From an uncultured Campylobacter sp. (GTDB taxonomy: Bacteria > Campylobacterota > Campylobacteria > Campylobacterales > Campylobacteraceae): 17,560 nucleotides of DNA. Positions 1-6,776 of this stretch are shown here, piece by piece. The stretch's first letter is position 1, and every line of letters starts with the position of its first letter. The stretch covers positions 1-17,560 of the forward strand of contig NZ_CALIIS010000235.1 of assembly GCF_938017705.1 (NCBI RefSeq), given 5' to 3'. The position numbers were made by a program, and so were the translations under genes. Below the pieces are notes generated by a model. That model saw only the letters and a program-made list of their open reading frames with translations, was not told the origin of the DNA and did not search any database.

Positions 1-76
1 TGGTGTCCTGCGTTGGATTCGAACCAACGACCCCCTCATTAAAAGTGAGATGCTCTACCTACTGAGCTAGCAAGAC
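1..76 (-). tRNA. tRNA-Lys (anticodon TTT)
   Basis: Read on the minus strand this is a complete cloverleaf of 76 nt with encoded 3' CCA (TGG at 1-3). The acceptor stem GTCTTGC pairs with GCAGGAC (one G-T wobble), and the discriminator is A. The anticodon loop CTTTTAA is the canonical Lys loop, closed by TCTCA/TGAGG, and the T-loop TTCGAAT is normal. It is the last of three tRNAs in a minus-strand cluster. Confidence 0.95.
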
Positions 77-87
77 ATCGTAAGAAG

Positions 88-164
88 TGGCGCGACGAAT
101 GGGGCTCGAACCCCCGACCTCCGCCGTGACAGGGCGGCATTCTAACCAGCTGAACTACCGTCGC
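88..164 (-). tRNA. tRNA-Asp (anticodon GTC)
   Basis: A 77-nt cloverleaf on the minus strand with encoded CCA at 88-90 and discriminator G. The acceptor GCGACGG pairs with TCGTCGC. The anticodon loop CTGTCAC sits in a strong GC stem (CCGCC/GGCGG), giving GTC for Asp. It lies 11 bp from the Lys gene, so the two are almost certainly processed from one transcript. Confidence 0.95.
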
Positions 165-224
165 ACCAAAAATCACACTCGCAACGCAAGTGCTAAAGAA
201 GTATGAAATCCAAGGATTTCAAAA

Positions 225-300
225 TGGTGGTCGCTGTAGGGATCGAACCTGCGACATCCACCTTGTAAGGGTGGCGCTCTACCAGCTGAGCTAAGCGACC
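225..300 (-). tRNA. tRNA-Val (anticodon TAC)
   Basis: A 76-nt cloverleaf on the minus strand: acceptor GGTCGCT/AGCGACC, discriminator A, CCA at 225-227. The anticodon loop CTTACAA is closed by CCACC/GGTGG, giving TAC for Val. It is the first gene of the Val-Asp-Lys cluster. The 60-bp spacer to tRNA-Asp contains a short AT-rich hairpin (GAAATCC at 205-211 with GGATTTC at 214-220), perhaps a processing signal. Confidence 0.95.
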
Positions 301-324
301 GTTTGGGTTTAAAAAAGAAATGTG

Positions 325-330
325 ATTATA
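325..330 (-). promoter_or_regulatory. -10 box of the tRNA operon
   Basis: A perfect TATAAT on the minus strand, 24 bp before the first base of tRNA-Val, inside an AT-rich block (311-360). There is no TTGACA-like -35 at the expected distance. This is usual for epsilonproteobacterial sigma-70 promoters, which rely on T-rich upstream DNA. Confidence 0.6.
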
Positions 331-384
331 TATCCAATACGATTAATTTTCACTTAAACAATGATGAAAAGGCTGAAATTGTGC

Positions 385-390
385 TATACT
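385..390 (+). promoter_or_regulatory. -10 box upstream of the transglycosylase-like gene
   Basis: TATACT preceded by TG (extended -10 form, TGCTATACT), 38 bp before the ATG at 429. It is back to back with the tRNA operon promoter, so 301-428 is a divergent promoter region. Assigned by motif and position only. Confidence 0.45.
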
Positions 391-428
391 TGCGACATAA
401 AATTTTATCAAAGGCTCGGTAAATTTAG

Positions 429-1016
429 ATGAAAAAGTTGCTTTTCGCCCTGTTTTTGGCGCTTCAAGCTCCCGCTTACTCGCCGAACGAGATCGTAAAC
501 GCCATCGCCGTAGTAGCGCAAAACGAAGGGGTAAAGCCTGAAATTTTATACACCATCGTCAAAATCGAAAGCGACTTCGAGCCCTACACGATCTCCTTTT
601 TGACGAACAAAGCAAACGCCGATTATTTTGCAGGCCTGCGCAATCAAAATGTCCGCATCAAAACGAGCAACTATAGCCTAAATTCCAGCAAATGGGTCGT
701 TACGATCATACCAGCAAACGAAATTTACGCCGTGCAGATCGCCAAGTACCTGTACGAGGACGGCTTTAGCATCGACGTAGGGCTCGGGCAGCTAAACGCC
801 GTAAATTTCAGCCAAAATGAGATAGATTATATATTCAACCCGATGTACAACCTCACCAAATGCGCCAAAATCCTGCGTAAATGCTGGAACGCCAAAAATA
901 AAAATATCAAAGACACGATCGAGTGCTACAACTACGGTATGCGAAAACGCTACTCAAACCCCTACTACAAGCGCTTTTACGAGCATTACGAGAAATTTTT
1001 CGGCAAGCCCTATTAA
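429..1016 (+). CDS. Secreted lytic transglycosylase-like protein (SLT/VirB1-type)
   Basis: 195 residues. A short signal peptide is visible (Lys2-Lys3, hydrophobic to about residue 14, likely cleavage near A16), so the protein is probably periplasmic. The mature part resembles the soluble lytic transglycosylase fold. Its motif VKIESDF places a candidate catalytic Glu at 47, GLGQLN (118-123) matches the GxMQ-like motif, and YNYG follows near the C-terminus. Such enzymes cleave the MurNAc-GlcNAc bond of peptidoglycan. About 60 residues lie between the first two motifs, more than in minimal SLT domains. The neighbouring kdsA starts 51 bp downstream on the same strand, and a weak TAAAAT at 1035-1040 could give kdsA its own promoter. 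The specific role (wall remodelling or secretion-system assembly) cannot be told; there are no secretion genes nearby. Confidence 0.7.
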   Translation: MKKLLFALFLALQAPAYSPNEIVNAIAVVAQNEGVKPEILYTIVKIESDFEPYTISFLTNKANADYFAGLRNQNVRIKTSNYSLNSSKWVVTIIPANEIYAVQIAKYLYEDGFSIDVGLGQLNAVNFSQNEIDYIFNPMYNLTKCAKILRKCWNAKNKNIKDTIECYNYGMRKRYSNPYYKRFYEHYEKFFGKPY

Positions 1017-1067
1017 GAGTTAGCAAAATTTCGCTAAAATCGCGCAAATTTTAAAAAAGGATATTTC

Positions 1068-2072
1068 ATGATACTGATCGCAGGACCCTGCGTGATCGAA
1101 AGCCGCGAGCTAATAATGAAAGTCGCGGAAAGTTTACGCAAATTTAACGAAATGAGCGGGGTGGAATTTTACTTTAAAAGCAGCTTCGATAAAGCCAACC
1201 GCACAAGCATCTCAAGCTTCCGCGGCCCGGGATTGCAGCGCGGCTGCGAAATTTTAGCCGAAGTAAAGGAAAAGTTCGGCTATAAAATTTTAACCGACAT
1301 CCACGAAAGCTACCAGGCGGAGCCCGCCGCGCGCGTCGCCGACGTGCTGCAGATACCCGCGTTTTTGTGCCGCCAAACCGACCTACTCGTCTCCGCAGCC
1401 AGCACGCAAGCGGTAGTAAATATCAAAAAAGGTCAGTTTTTATCGCCGCAGGCAATGAAACACAGCGTCGAAAAGGTTCTGCAAACCCGCAGCGCACGGG
1501 CTTATACCCCGCAAAGCGGCGCGACATCTAGCGATACCGAAATTTGTAACGCGCAAAACAGCGCTCGAAGCGGTGCGAATGACGAATCTTCGGCACTAGG
1601 CGTGCAAAATTATTGCGGTGCGCGATTGGACGCGCAAAATTCCGCCCATGCTTGCGATGCTTCGAATGCTGCAAATTCTGCTCCAAACGCCGCGCAGCCG
1701 AGCGGCGACGGGATGCACGATCTGGCGCGCCGCTACGGCGTTTGGCTCACTGAGCGCGGTAGCACATTCGGCTACGGAAATTTGATCGTCGATATGCGCT
1801 CGCTGCCGATTATGCGCGAGTTTGCGCCGGTCATTTTCGACGCGACGCACAGCGTGCAGATGCCTAGTATCGGCGCTACGAGCGGCGGCGACTCGCGTTT
1901 CGTGCCGTATCTCGCGCGAGCGGCGGCGGCCGTGGGCGTGGACGGATTTTTTTACGAAACGCACCCCGATCCCGCCCACGCGCTTTCGGATGGACCGAAT
2001 ATGCTAAATTTAGAGCAGCTCGAGCACGTTGTCGCGCAGACGCTCGCGATTCAAAAAGCGCTAGGATTTTAG
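1068..2072 (+). CDS. kdsA: KDO-8-phosphate synthase (KdsA) with an internal insertion
   Basis: 3-deoxy-D-manno-octulosonate 8-phosphate synthase condenses PEP with arabinose 5-phosphate for lipooligosaccharide core synthesis, in the cytoplasm. Recognisable family blocks: AGPCVIES (5-12), FKSSFDKANRTS (36-47), LTDIHE (75-80), IPAFLCRQTDLL (96-107), TERGSTFGYGNL (228-239), FDATHSVQ (257-264), ETHPDP and SDGPN. Cys8, His261, Glu297 and Asp308 match the ligands of the metal-dependent class; E. coli-type enzymes have Asn in place of the Cys. The protein is 334 residues against roughly 270-280 for the family. The excess is one low-complexity insertion at about 142-216, between the helix after SPQAM and the strand VWLTERG. 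All catalytic blocks are intact and the frame is open, so the enzyme is probably functional. ATG at 1068 follows AAAAAAGGAT. Confidence 0.95.
   Translation: MILIAGPCVIESRELIMKVAESLRKFNEMSGVEFYFKSSFDKANRTSISSFRGPGLQRGCEILAEVKEKFGYKILTDIHESYQAEPAARVADVLQIPAFLCRQTDLLVSAASTQAVVNIKKGQFLSPQAMKHSVEKVLQTRSARAYTPQSGATSSDTEICNAQNSARSGANDESSALGVQNYCGARLDAQNSAHACDASNAANSAPNAAQPSGDGMHDLARRYGVWLTERGSTFGYGNLIVDMRSLPIMREFAPVIFDATHSVQMPSIGATSGGDSRFVPYLARAAAAVGVDGFFYETHPDPAHALSDGPNMLNLEQLEHVVAQTLAIQKALGF
1491..1715 (+). repeat. Low-complexity in-frame insertion inside kdsA
   Basis: About 75 codons with no counterpart in KdsA homologues. The encoded segment is rich in Ala, Ser, Asn, Gln, Asp and Cys, with short echoes (NAQNSA, DAQNSA, NAANSA). 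It contains three RAATTY words (AAATTT, AAATTC, AAATTC), each preceded by GCAA or CGA. The boundaries are estimated from where family similarity stops and resumes (after LQTR and before HDLARRYG). Confidence 0.7.
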
Positions 2073-2100
2073 AGCGGGCGGCTACAAAATTTCAAATTGA

Positions 2101-2155
2101 GGCTAGCGAGTTTAAATTTTAATTTCGCACCGTTGCCCACGCTAGCCGCTTTTTT
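2101..2155 (+). terminator. Candidate intrinsic terminator of kdsA
   Basis: GGCTAGCG (2101-2108) pairs exactly with CGCTAGCC (2140-2147), followed by GC and a run of six T (2150-2155). The loop is long (31 nt), which lowers confidence, but the position 28 bp after the kdsA stop is right. Confidence 0.5.
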
Positions 2156-2552
2156 GCACTTTGTGCTAACAAATTTTATATTCACAAGGGCTTGCTTCAA
2201 CCATAGCGAGTTCGCATATCGTGCGCTAAAAATTCAAATTTATCGCGCGACTATAAAATTTAGCGTATTTGTAAAATTTTAAACTCCACGCGCGCTTCAT
2301 CAAACTTCGAGGCTTTGATAAAATTTATGCGGCATGCGCCTATCGCCCAGCGCGAGCGGGGCAATTTCGCGCCGCTAAATTTACAATTTTAAAAGCCTAG
2401 CGCGCAGAATTTAGCCATAAATTTTGCGCCAAATTTCGCAACCATCTGCGTAAAATTTAATGCAAATTTTACGCGCAAATTCCGGTTGTCCAAGCCGCCG
2501 CCGTGCGAACCGCCGCCGCAGAAAATTTAAGTCAAGATTAATGGGGCGGAGA

Positions 2553-2558
2553 TATAAT
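2553..2558 (+). promoter_or_regulatory. -10 box of the PH-domain gene
   Basis: Perfect TATAAT, 30 bp upstream of the ATG at 2589. It is followed by the ribosome site AAAGGAT at 2578-2584. It gives the gene its own transcript, separate from kdsA. Confidence 0.6.
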
Positions 2559-2588
2559 TCAAGCCTAAAATTCTTTTAAAGGATATTT

Positions 2589-3026
2589 ATGGGTTACGTA
2601 GAGTCTAACCTTCTGAATGGCGAAAATGTAATTGCTAAAGCCAAAATTCACTGGGCGGTTTTTATCTCCGCTATCGTCATATTGATTCCCGCGATAGTTG
2701 GGATCATAAATAAAGACGATAGACTTTCATTCATATGCTTCGGCGGTTTTATAGCGGCGCTAATTCACGGGTTTATTGTTTTAAAGACAAATGAGCTCGC
2801 CATCACCAATCAGCGTATAATCGGCAAAAAGGGTCTTATCAGTCGCGAAACGGTGGAGCTAAAATATGAAAAAATCGAAAGCATATCCGTGGCGCAGAGT
2901 ATTTTGGGGAGAATTTTAAAATTCGGCACCATAGTGGTGCGAGGTACCGGCGGCACGGCGGTTAGCTTCCAATTTGTCGCTAATCCAGTAGCGTTTAAAA
3001 ACAAGGCGATGGAAAAGATCGGCTAG
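2589..3026 (+). CDS. Membrane protein with bacterial PH domain (YdbS/bPH2-like)
   Basis: 145 residues. Two hydrophobic segments at about 22-41 and 47-67 form a membrane hairpin. They are followed by a soluble C-terminal domain with the bPH2 signature: ELAITNQRIIGKKGLISRE (68-87), then ELKYEKIESISVAQSILGRIL and FGTIVVRGTGG. This layout is typical of small YdbS-family proteins of unknown function in the membrane. The gene stands alone between a good promoter and a hairpin, so context gives no hint of a partner. Its base use is AT-richer than the flanking genes. Confidence 0.8.
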   Translation: MGYVESNLLNGENVIAKAKIHWAVFISAIVILIPAIVGIINKDDRLSFICFGGFIAALIHGFIVLKTNELAITNQRIIGKKGLISRETVELKYEKIESISVAQSILGRILKFGTIVVRGTGGTAVSFQFVANPVAFKNKAMEKIG

Positions 3027-3093
3027 GCTTCGTCTTGCATATAAAATTTCAGCTAAATCATAAAATTTTACATCCCAAATTTATCTCAAAAAT

Positions 3094-3140
3094 AAGTGCG
3101 ATTGACTAAAATTAAAATTATATCCATCGCACTTTAAATT
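3094..3140 (+). terminator. Candidate terminator after the PH-domain gene
   Basis: AAGTGCGAT (3094-3102) pairs exactly with ATCGCACTT (3126-3134), with an AT-rich 23-nt loop, followed by TAAATTTTAAT. It lies 68 bp after the stop at 3026. Confidence 0.5.
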
Positions 3141-3256
3141 TTAATCTAAATAACGTAGCTCAATAAGCACTGTGTCGTTCTTTAAAATTCCAAAAAATTC
3201 ATAGTCATATTAAGACACCACATTTAGTATTTTATCTAAAATTTTGTTTTTGTCGC

Positions 3257-3262
3257 TATAAT
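3257..3262 (+). promoter_or_regulatory. -10 box of tRNA-Glu
   Basis: Perfect TATAAT whose last base is 10 bp before the first base of the tRNA, preceded by a T-rich tract (3229-3251). It indicates that the tRNA has its own strong promoter and starts transcription nearly at its mature 5' end. Confidence 0.65.
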
Positions 3263-3272
3263 GCAGCTTCTT

Positions 3273-3349
3273 GACCTTTTCGTCTAGTGGCTCAGGACGT
3301 TGCATTCTCAGTGCGAAAACGCGTGGTTCAAATCCCGCAAGGGTCGCCA
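3273..3349 (+). tRNA. tRNA-Glu (anticodon CTC), unusual T-stem
   Basis: A 77-nt tRNA with encoded CCA. Acceptor GACCTTT/AAGGGTC, D-arm TCGTCTAGTGG as in Glu tRNAs, anticodon stem TTGCA/TGCGA with loop TTCTCAG giving CTC. The T-arm is abnormal: GCGTGG faces CCCGC, so five pairs form only if one T (3324) is bulged out. A normal Glu tRNA would have GCGGG here. Discriminator G. The gene stands alone, with a perfect -10 box. It may be a minor isoacceptor for GAG codons or a tRNA beginning to decay. Confidence 0.8.
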
Positions 3350-3382
3350 TTATGGACTTCTATACAAGCATCATAATTTTAA

Positions 3383-3410
3383 ATGATAAATTTATCTATG
3401 ATTTTATCAT
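3383..3410. terminator. AT-rich hairpin between converging tRNA-Glu and nikO
   Basis: ATGATAAA (3383-3390) pairs with TTTATCAT (3403-3410), loop 12 nt. It overlaps the nikO stop codon (3407-3409) and separates two converging transcription units. A weak, possibly bidirectional terminator. Confidence 0.3.
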
Positions 3411-4183
3411 GGGCTTTCATATAGCCCGTTAGATTTCAAATAATAGATTTTATCCGCGATTTTATCGATGAAGCTTTTATCGTGCGAGACGATGATCTCG
3501 CTTACGTCAAGCTCCGCCAAAATCCCCGCCACGCGCTCCTGCATCGCCTCATCAAGCGCCGTCGTAGGCTCGTCCAGTAGCAGTATCCTAGGCTCGCACA
3601 CCAGCGCGCCCGCAAGCGCCACCAGCTTTTTCTCGCCGCCGCTTAGATGAAAGGGCACTCGCTCGCGCAGATGCTCTATTCCCAAGCGTCGCAGCGTCTC
3701 CAGCGCCTTGCGCTCGATCTGCTCTTCGCTTAAAATTTCAAGCTTTTTTAGATGGTCGTTTTCGTTGCCCTGCCTTAAAATTTGCGCATTACGACCAAAA
3801 AATTTAGAAAAAATTCCACGCCTTTTCTCCGCATTTTGCGCTCGTTTTAGCCGCTCATTTTGCGCACGCAGGCTAAATGCGACGTCCTCAAACACGCTCG
3901 CGCACAAAAATTGATCGTCGCTGTTTTGAAACAAAAACCCGATCTCGTGGCGAAATTTTATAAAATCCTCCGCACACTCAAGCTTCTCGCCGAAAAGCTC
4001 GATCTCGCCCTCGCCCCATTGCCTTAGGCCGCCTAAAATTTGAAGCAGGCTCGTCTTGCCCTGCCCGTTCGCGCCCAAGATCGCCACTTTTTCCTTATGC
4101 CCTACGCTCAAATTTACACCGCGAAAAATTTCTCGCTCGCCGTTTTTAGCGCTTAAATCCAGCGCCTTAAGCGAGCAGCTCAT
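3407..4183 (-). CDS. nikO: Nickel/cobalt ECF transporter ATPase (NikO/CbiO)
   Basis: 258 residues. The ABC ATPase that powers uptake of Ni2+ or Co2+ with the T-component NikQ. Walker A GANGQGKT at 37-44, Q-loop LFQNSDDQ (84-91), signature LSGGE at 180-184, Walker B ILLLDE at 200-205, H-loop His234. About 45 residues at 107-152, rich in Lys, Arg, Asn and Gln, sit between the Q-loop and signature where CbiO proteins usually have a shorter helical segment. The ATG overlaps the nikQ stop as ATGA (4180-4183), indicating translational coupling. It is the last gene of the operon. Confidence 0.9.
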   Translation of the reverse strand: MSCSLKALDLSAKNGEREIFRGVNLSVGHKEKVAILGANGQGKTSLLQILGGLRQWGEGEIELFGEKLECAEDFIKFRHEIGFLFQNSDDQFLCASVFEDVAFSLRAQNERLKRAQNAEKRRGIFSKFFGRNAQILRQGNENDHLKKLEILSEEQIERKALETLRRLGIEHLRERVPFHLSGGEKKLVALAGALVCEPRILLLDEPTTALDEAMQERVAGILAELDVSEIIVSHDKSFIDKIADKIYYLKSNGLYESP

Positions 4184-4827
4184 AAGATAGCCCCGATTTT
4201 AACAGATACGCACGCCAGCACGAACGCCAAAAACGAGACCTCCGAGACGCTCAATCCCTCGCGACGTTCGTAAAATAGCCTACCGCAAAACCCTCGCGCG
4301 CTCATCACCATGCTTAAATTCCTTGCCTGCTCAAGTGCCGAAATCACTAAAATCCCGATCAAATTCGCATAAATTTTATAAGTGAAAATTCCGCTCGTCC
4401 CCACAAATCCGCGCATCCGCAAAAGAGCTTGCAGCCTTGCTAGATCCGAGCGTAAAAAATTTACGAATCGCCCGCAGCAATACACCAAAGAGCTTAGCTT
4501 TTCGCCGAGCCCGAGCCCGTAAAATCCGCGCGCGAAAAAATATTCATCCTTGCCGTAAAATAGCAAAATCGCAAACGCCATTATCAAATTCGCGCGCAAA
4601 AATATCACGCCCGCAAGCTCGTAGTTGCCGACTATGGCGGGGCTTAACGCGCTTAAAATAGCAAAGATATTTAATACCGCAAGCCTTGCACATACTGCGC
4701 GCGCAATCGAAATTTTAAGCGCAAAAAGAAGTAGCGGCGGGGCAAAAAACGCCGCGTAAAGCTGCTCGCTAAGTCCGACGCCGAAGCTGAAGATGAAAAA
4801 CGCGAGCAGTGATACGGCGGGGCTCAT
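4180..4827 (-). CDS. nikQ: Nickel/cobalt ECF transporter T-component (NikQ/CbiQ)
   Basis: Polytopic membrane protein that couples the ATPase to the substrate-binding NikM. I place the start at ATG 4827, which forms an ATGA overlap with the nikL stop and gives 215 residues. An upstream in-frame ATG at 4887 would overlap nikL by 64 bp and is less likely. It shows several hydrophobic spans and the two coupling-helix motifs of the family, RMRGF (about residue 124) and SARGF (near 178), which contact the ATPases. Confidence 0.88.
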   Translation of the reverse strand: MSPAVSLLAFFIFSFGVGLSEQLYAAFFAPPLLLFALKISIARAVCARLAVLNIFAILSALSPAIVGNYELAGVIFLRANLIMAFAILLFYGKDEYFFARGFYGLGLGEKLSSLVYCCGRFVNFLRSDLARLQALLRMRGFVGTSGIFTYKIYANLIGILVISALEQARNLSMVMSARGFCGRLFYERREGLSVSEVSFLAFVLACVSVKIGAIL

Positions 4828-5465
4828 TTGCGCGCTCTTTTCGCTAGCCACATCAAAGCAAAAAAGCCGAAAATCAAGGCCAAACAAAGCGCGATTTTAG
4901 GCGCCTCGGCAGGCTGGCTTTGAAACGCCATGCTTTGAATGTCATTTTTGGAGTTTTCTTTCGGCGAGATACTTTGGGAGGTGGAATTTTCCAAAAGCTC
5001 GGAAGTGCTTGAAATTTTATCTTCAGATACCCTGTCTTTAGGTGCGATATTTTTGGATGCGCTGCCTTCGGACGCGGAATTTTTAGCGGCGTTCAAATTT
5101 TGCGGCATAGGATTTTCAGAAACGTCAGAATTTTGTGGCGTGGAATTTTCAGGATCACCGGAATCCTGCGGCGTAAAGCCTTCGGCGCCAAATTCCATCT
5201 GTGCGCCGTGCCCTGCACCTCCGTAAATTTGAATAGTAAAATTTTTAGCGGGTATTCGTATGCTCGCAAGTCCCTCTTTATCGGTCCTAGTGCGCAAAAT
5301 TTCGCGCCCATCCGCACTGATTAAAACTTCGCACTGCATGCAGGGAGAATTTTTATAAAAATAGCTATAAATCGCCACTCTATCGCCCTCTTGAGTTGCA
5401 AAAAGATGAAGCGCATGCGAAAATGCAAAGGAGCTCAAAACCGTTAAGAAAAATAGCGCTCTCAT
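4824..5465 (-). CDS. nikL: NikL-like component of the nickel transporter
   Basis: 213 residues. Signal peptide 1-16 ending AFS, so the mature protein would begin HALH. A small extracytoplasmic domain follows (to about 93) with CMQC at 42-45 and GGAGHG at 82-87, then a low-complexity linker (about 94-185) and one C-terminal membrane span (190-207) with a basic tail. This architecture and the position between nikM and nikQ fit NikL, an accessory subunit of nickel ECF transporters. The ATG overlaps the nikM stop as ATGA (5462-5465). The linker is unusually long and repetitive. Primary sequence similarity is weak, so the call leans on context. Confidence 0.7.
   Translation of the reverse strand: MRALFFLTVLSSFAFSHALHLFATQEGDRVAIYSYFYKNSPCMQCEVLISADGREILRTRTDKEGLASIRIPAKNFTIQIYGGAGHGAQMEFGAEGFTPQDSGDPENSTPQNSDVSENPMPQNLNAAKNSASEGSASKNIAPKDRVSEDKISSTSELLENSTSQSISPKENSKNDIQSMAFQSQPAEAPKIALCLALIFGFFALMWLAKRARK
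5010..5174 (-). repeat. 33-bp imperfect tandem repeats in the nikL linker
   Basis: Five 11-residue units at residues 98-152, the first three being clear: TPQDSGDPENS, TPQNSDVSENP, MPQNLNAAKNS. The array and its surroundings (4980-5230) hold about eight RAATTY words. The linker tethers the extracytoplasmic domain to the membrane anchor, so length change is probably tolerated. Confidence 0.6.
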
Positions 5466-6061
5466 CGCCTCTGTCCGCCGTAAAATTTCGCAATAAAGCT
5501 AAGCGCAAAAAGAGTGATGATCCCTTCCAAAACAGCTAAGATTGCGCCTTCAAGCGAGATGAGCGTCGCGATAGCAAAAAACTCCCGCCCGCTGATGAAA
5601 AGCACGAGATCAAGAAGTAGCATCGAGCAGACGATCGGCACGAAACCTGCCAAAAATAGATAAATTTTTTGCATGCGCACTTTTAGCTCTTGCGCTTTTG
5701 CGGCGGCGGCAAAGAGCCCGCCCAAAACCGCCGGAAAGCCGATGACTGCGGTATTTACGCCGAGCACGCTAAGCCCTCCAAAGCCGAAAAATACCCCTTG
5801 CAAAAATAGCGCGACGAAAATCGCCAAGATCGCGCGCGAGCCCAAAAACGCGCCCACGAGCCCGCTTAGCATCAGGTGCATGGAGCTGACCCCCACGGGC
5901 AGGTGCACAAAAGATGCGACGAAAAACAGCGCGCTAAAACATGCGATCCTAGGGATTTCAGACTGCCTTACGCGCCATAAAATCGCCGCTACCGCAGGCG
6001 TCGTAACCGCCCAGCCGGCAAGCAGCACGGGCGCGCTCAAAACTCCTTCGCTAATGTGCAC
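5462..6061 (-). CDS. nikM: Nickel/cobalt ECF transporter substrate-binding membrane protein (NikM/CbiM)
   Basis: 199 residues, integral membrane S-component that captures the metal. The N-terminus MHISEG is diagnostic: in NikM/CbiM the N-terminal amine and His2 bind the metal along with a further His in the membrane, here within HLPVGVSSMHL (His53, His62). Start is GTG at 6061, set by the MHI motif and an excellent ribosome site AAAGGAGG about 8 bases upstream. The 3' end overlaps nikL by 4 bp. Confidence 0.93.
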   Translation of the reverse strand: MHISEGVLSAPVLLAGWAVTTPAVAAILWRVRQSEIPRIACFSALFFVASFVHLPVGVSSMHLMLSGLVGAFLGSRAILAIFVALFLQGVFFGFGGLSVLGVNTAVIGFPAVLGGLFAAAAKAQELKVRMQKIYLFLAGFVPIVCSMLLLDLVLFISGREFFAIATLISLEGAILAVLEGIITLFALSFIAKFYGGQRR

Positions 6062-6764
6062 GGCTCGCCTCCTTTAAATCGCTCCCGTTTTTTAGACGCG
6101 CAAAAACGCGCGAAGTTTCTAAATTTAATAGCTTTTCGACCTTTGCGATAATTGCCTTGATTGCTACAGGTTTTTCCTTTGCAGCTTTAGTCGCGGCAAA
6201 ATTTGCGGCTGTAAAACTCGCGGCTTGCGTCCTATCTGCGGCGGCTGTCAGCGCAAGACTCGGAACGGTCTCGGAGCTGCTTGCGGAACCAGTAAATTTG
6301 ATAAATTTTACGGCTTGCATGGCGCAAGAATTTTCGCTTGCTACATTTGTAAGAGCGACAAGCGGATTTTGCGACGCAAAATTTAAAGCCCTGATCGATC
6401 TCGGCGCAGTGCTCGCGCGGCGAAACAGAGCTTGCGAAATTTTAAAAGGCAGGGCTTGTAAAATTTCAAAAAACGAAATTTTGCGCGCCGATATTTTACG
6501 TTCGTAAATCCACGGGTATGGAATTTTACGGCTCGAAGCTACTAAGAGCGAATTTCTACCGAGCAAAATTTTACGCAGCAGAGCTTCGTTACTTAAAATT
6601 TTACTCGGCGGAATTTTGCCATTTAAAATTTTAACTGCAGAATTCGATGGAAATTTTACGTCGCCAAGCAAAACGCGCGAAAATAAAATTTCAAAGCCCT
6701 GCCCAAGCGTAAATTTAAATTTATCCGTAGCCGCGCAAATTTCGCCCAAAAAAAGAGATCTCAC
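6051..6764 (-). CDS. Doubtful 237-codon ORF between nikK and nikM
   Basis: An open frame from GTG 6764 to TAG 6051, preceded by GGGAG and overlapping the nikM start by 11 bp, so it would fit the operon. I do not recognise the product. The first 110 or so residues are low complexity (repeated KIL, RKI, SKIL) and arise from the palindromic word AAATTTTA read in this frame; the last 45 residues look more ordinary. There is no signal peptide, clear membrane span or motif. About 21 RAATTY words occur in 714 bp. Part of the same DNA reads as pentapeptide-like repeats on the other strand. It may be an expanded spacer, not a gene. Confidence 0.3.
   Translation of the reverse strand: MRSLFLGEICAATDKFKFTLGQGFEILFSRVLLGDVKFPSNSAVKILNGKIPPSKILSNEALLRKILLGRNSLLVASSRKIPYPWIYERKISARKISFFEILQALPFKISQALFRRASTAPRSIRALNFASQNPLVALTNVASENSCAMQAVKFIKFTGSASSSETVPSLALTAAADRTQAASFTAANFAATKAAKEKPVAIKAIIAKVEKLLNLETSRVFARLKNGSDLKEASRAH
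6461..6634 (+). repeat. 15-bp phased RAATTY array encoding pentapeptide-like repeats
   Basis: On the plus strand, antisense to the nik operon, RAATTY words start at 6461, 6476, 6521, 6566, 6596, 6611 and 6626, all in one 15-bp phase. Read from 6458 the frame gives 12 consecutive five-residue units with Phe or Leu in the centre and often Ala two before it, e.g. ANFYR AKFYA AELRY, ending at TAA 6632-6634. The only in-frame ATG is at 6518 (38 codons) and there is no ribosome site. Degenerate similar units occur in another frame at 6187-6400 (AKFAA VKLAA CVLSA). It may be a broken pentapeptide-repeat gene or a by-product of phased DNA repeats. Confidence 0.5.
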
Positions 6765-6776
6765 CGAGCCGCTCCC

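Larger units (their letters stand above)
2073..2588 (+). other. Gene-free spacer rich in RAATTY words
   Basis: 516 bp between kdsA and the PH-domain gene. I see no credible gene; the 61-codon frame at 2097-2282 has no recognisable features and overlaps a terminator-like hairpin. By eye there are about 16 RAATTY words, against roughly one per kilobase expected for random equal-base DNA. It holds a candidate terminator for kdsA near its left end and a promoter for the next gene at its right end. Confidence 0.6.

Noticed and set aside
2097..2282. 61-codon plus-strand frame after kdsA
   Set aside because: It overlaps the terminator-like hairpin, has no ribosome site or motif, and consists of RAATTY-derived low-complexity sequence.
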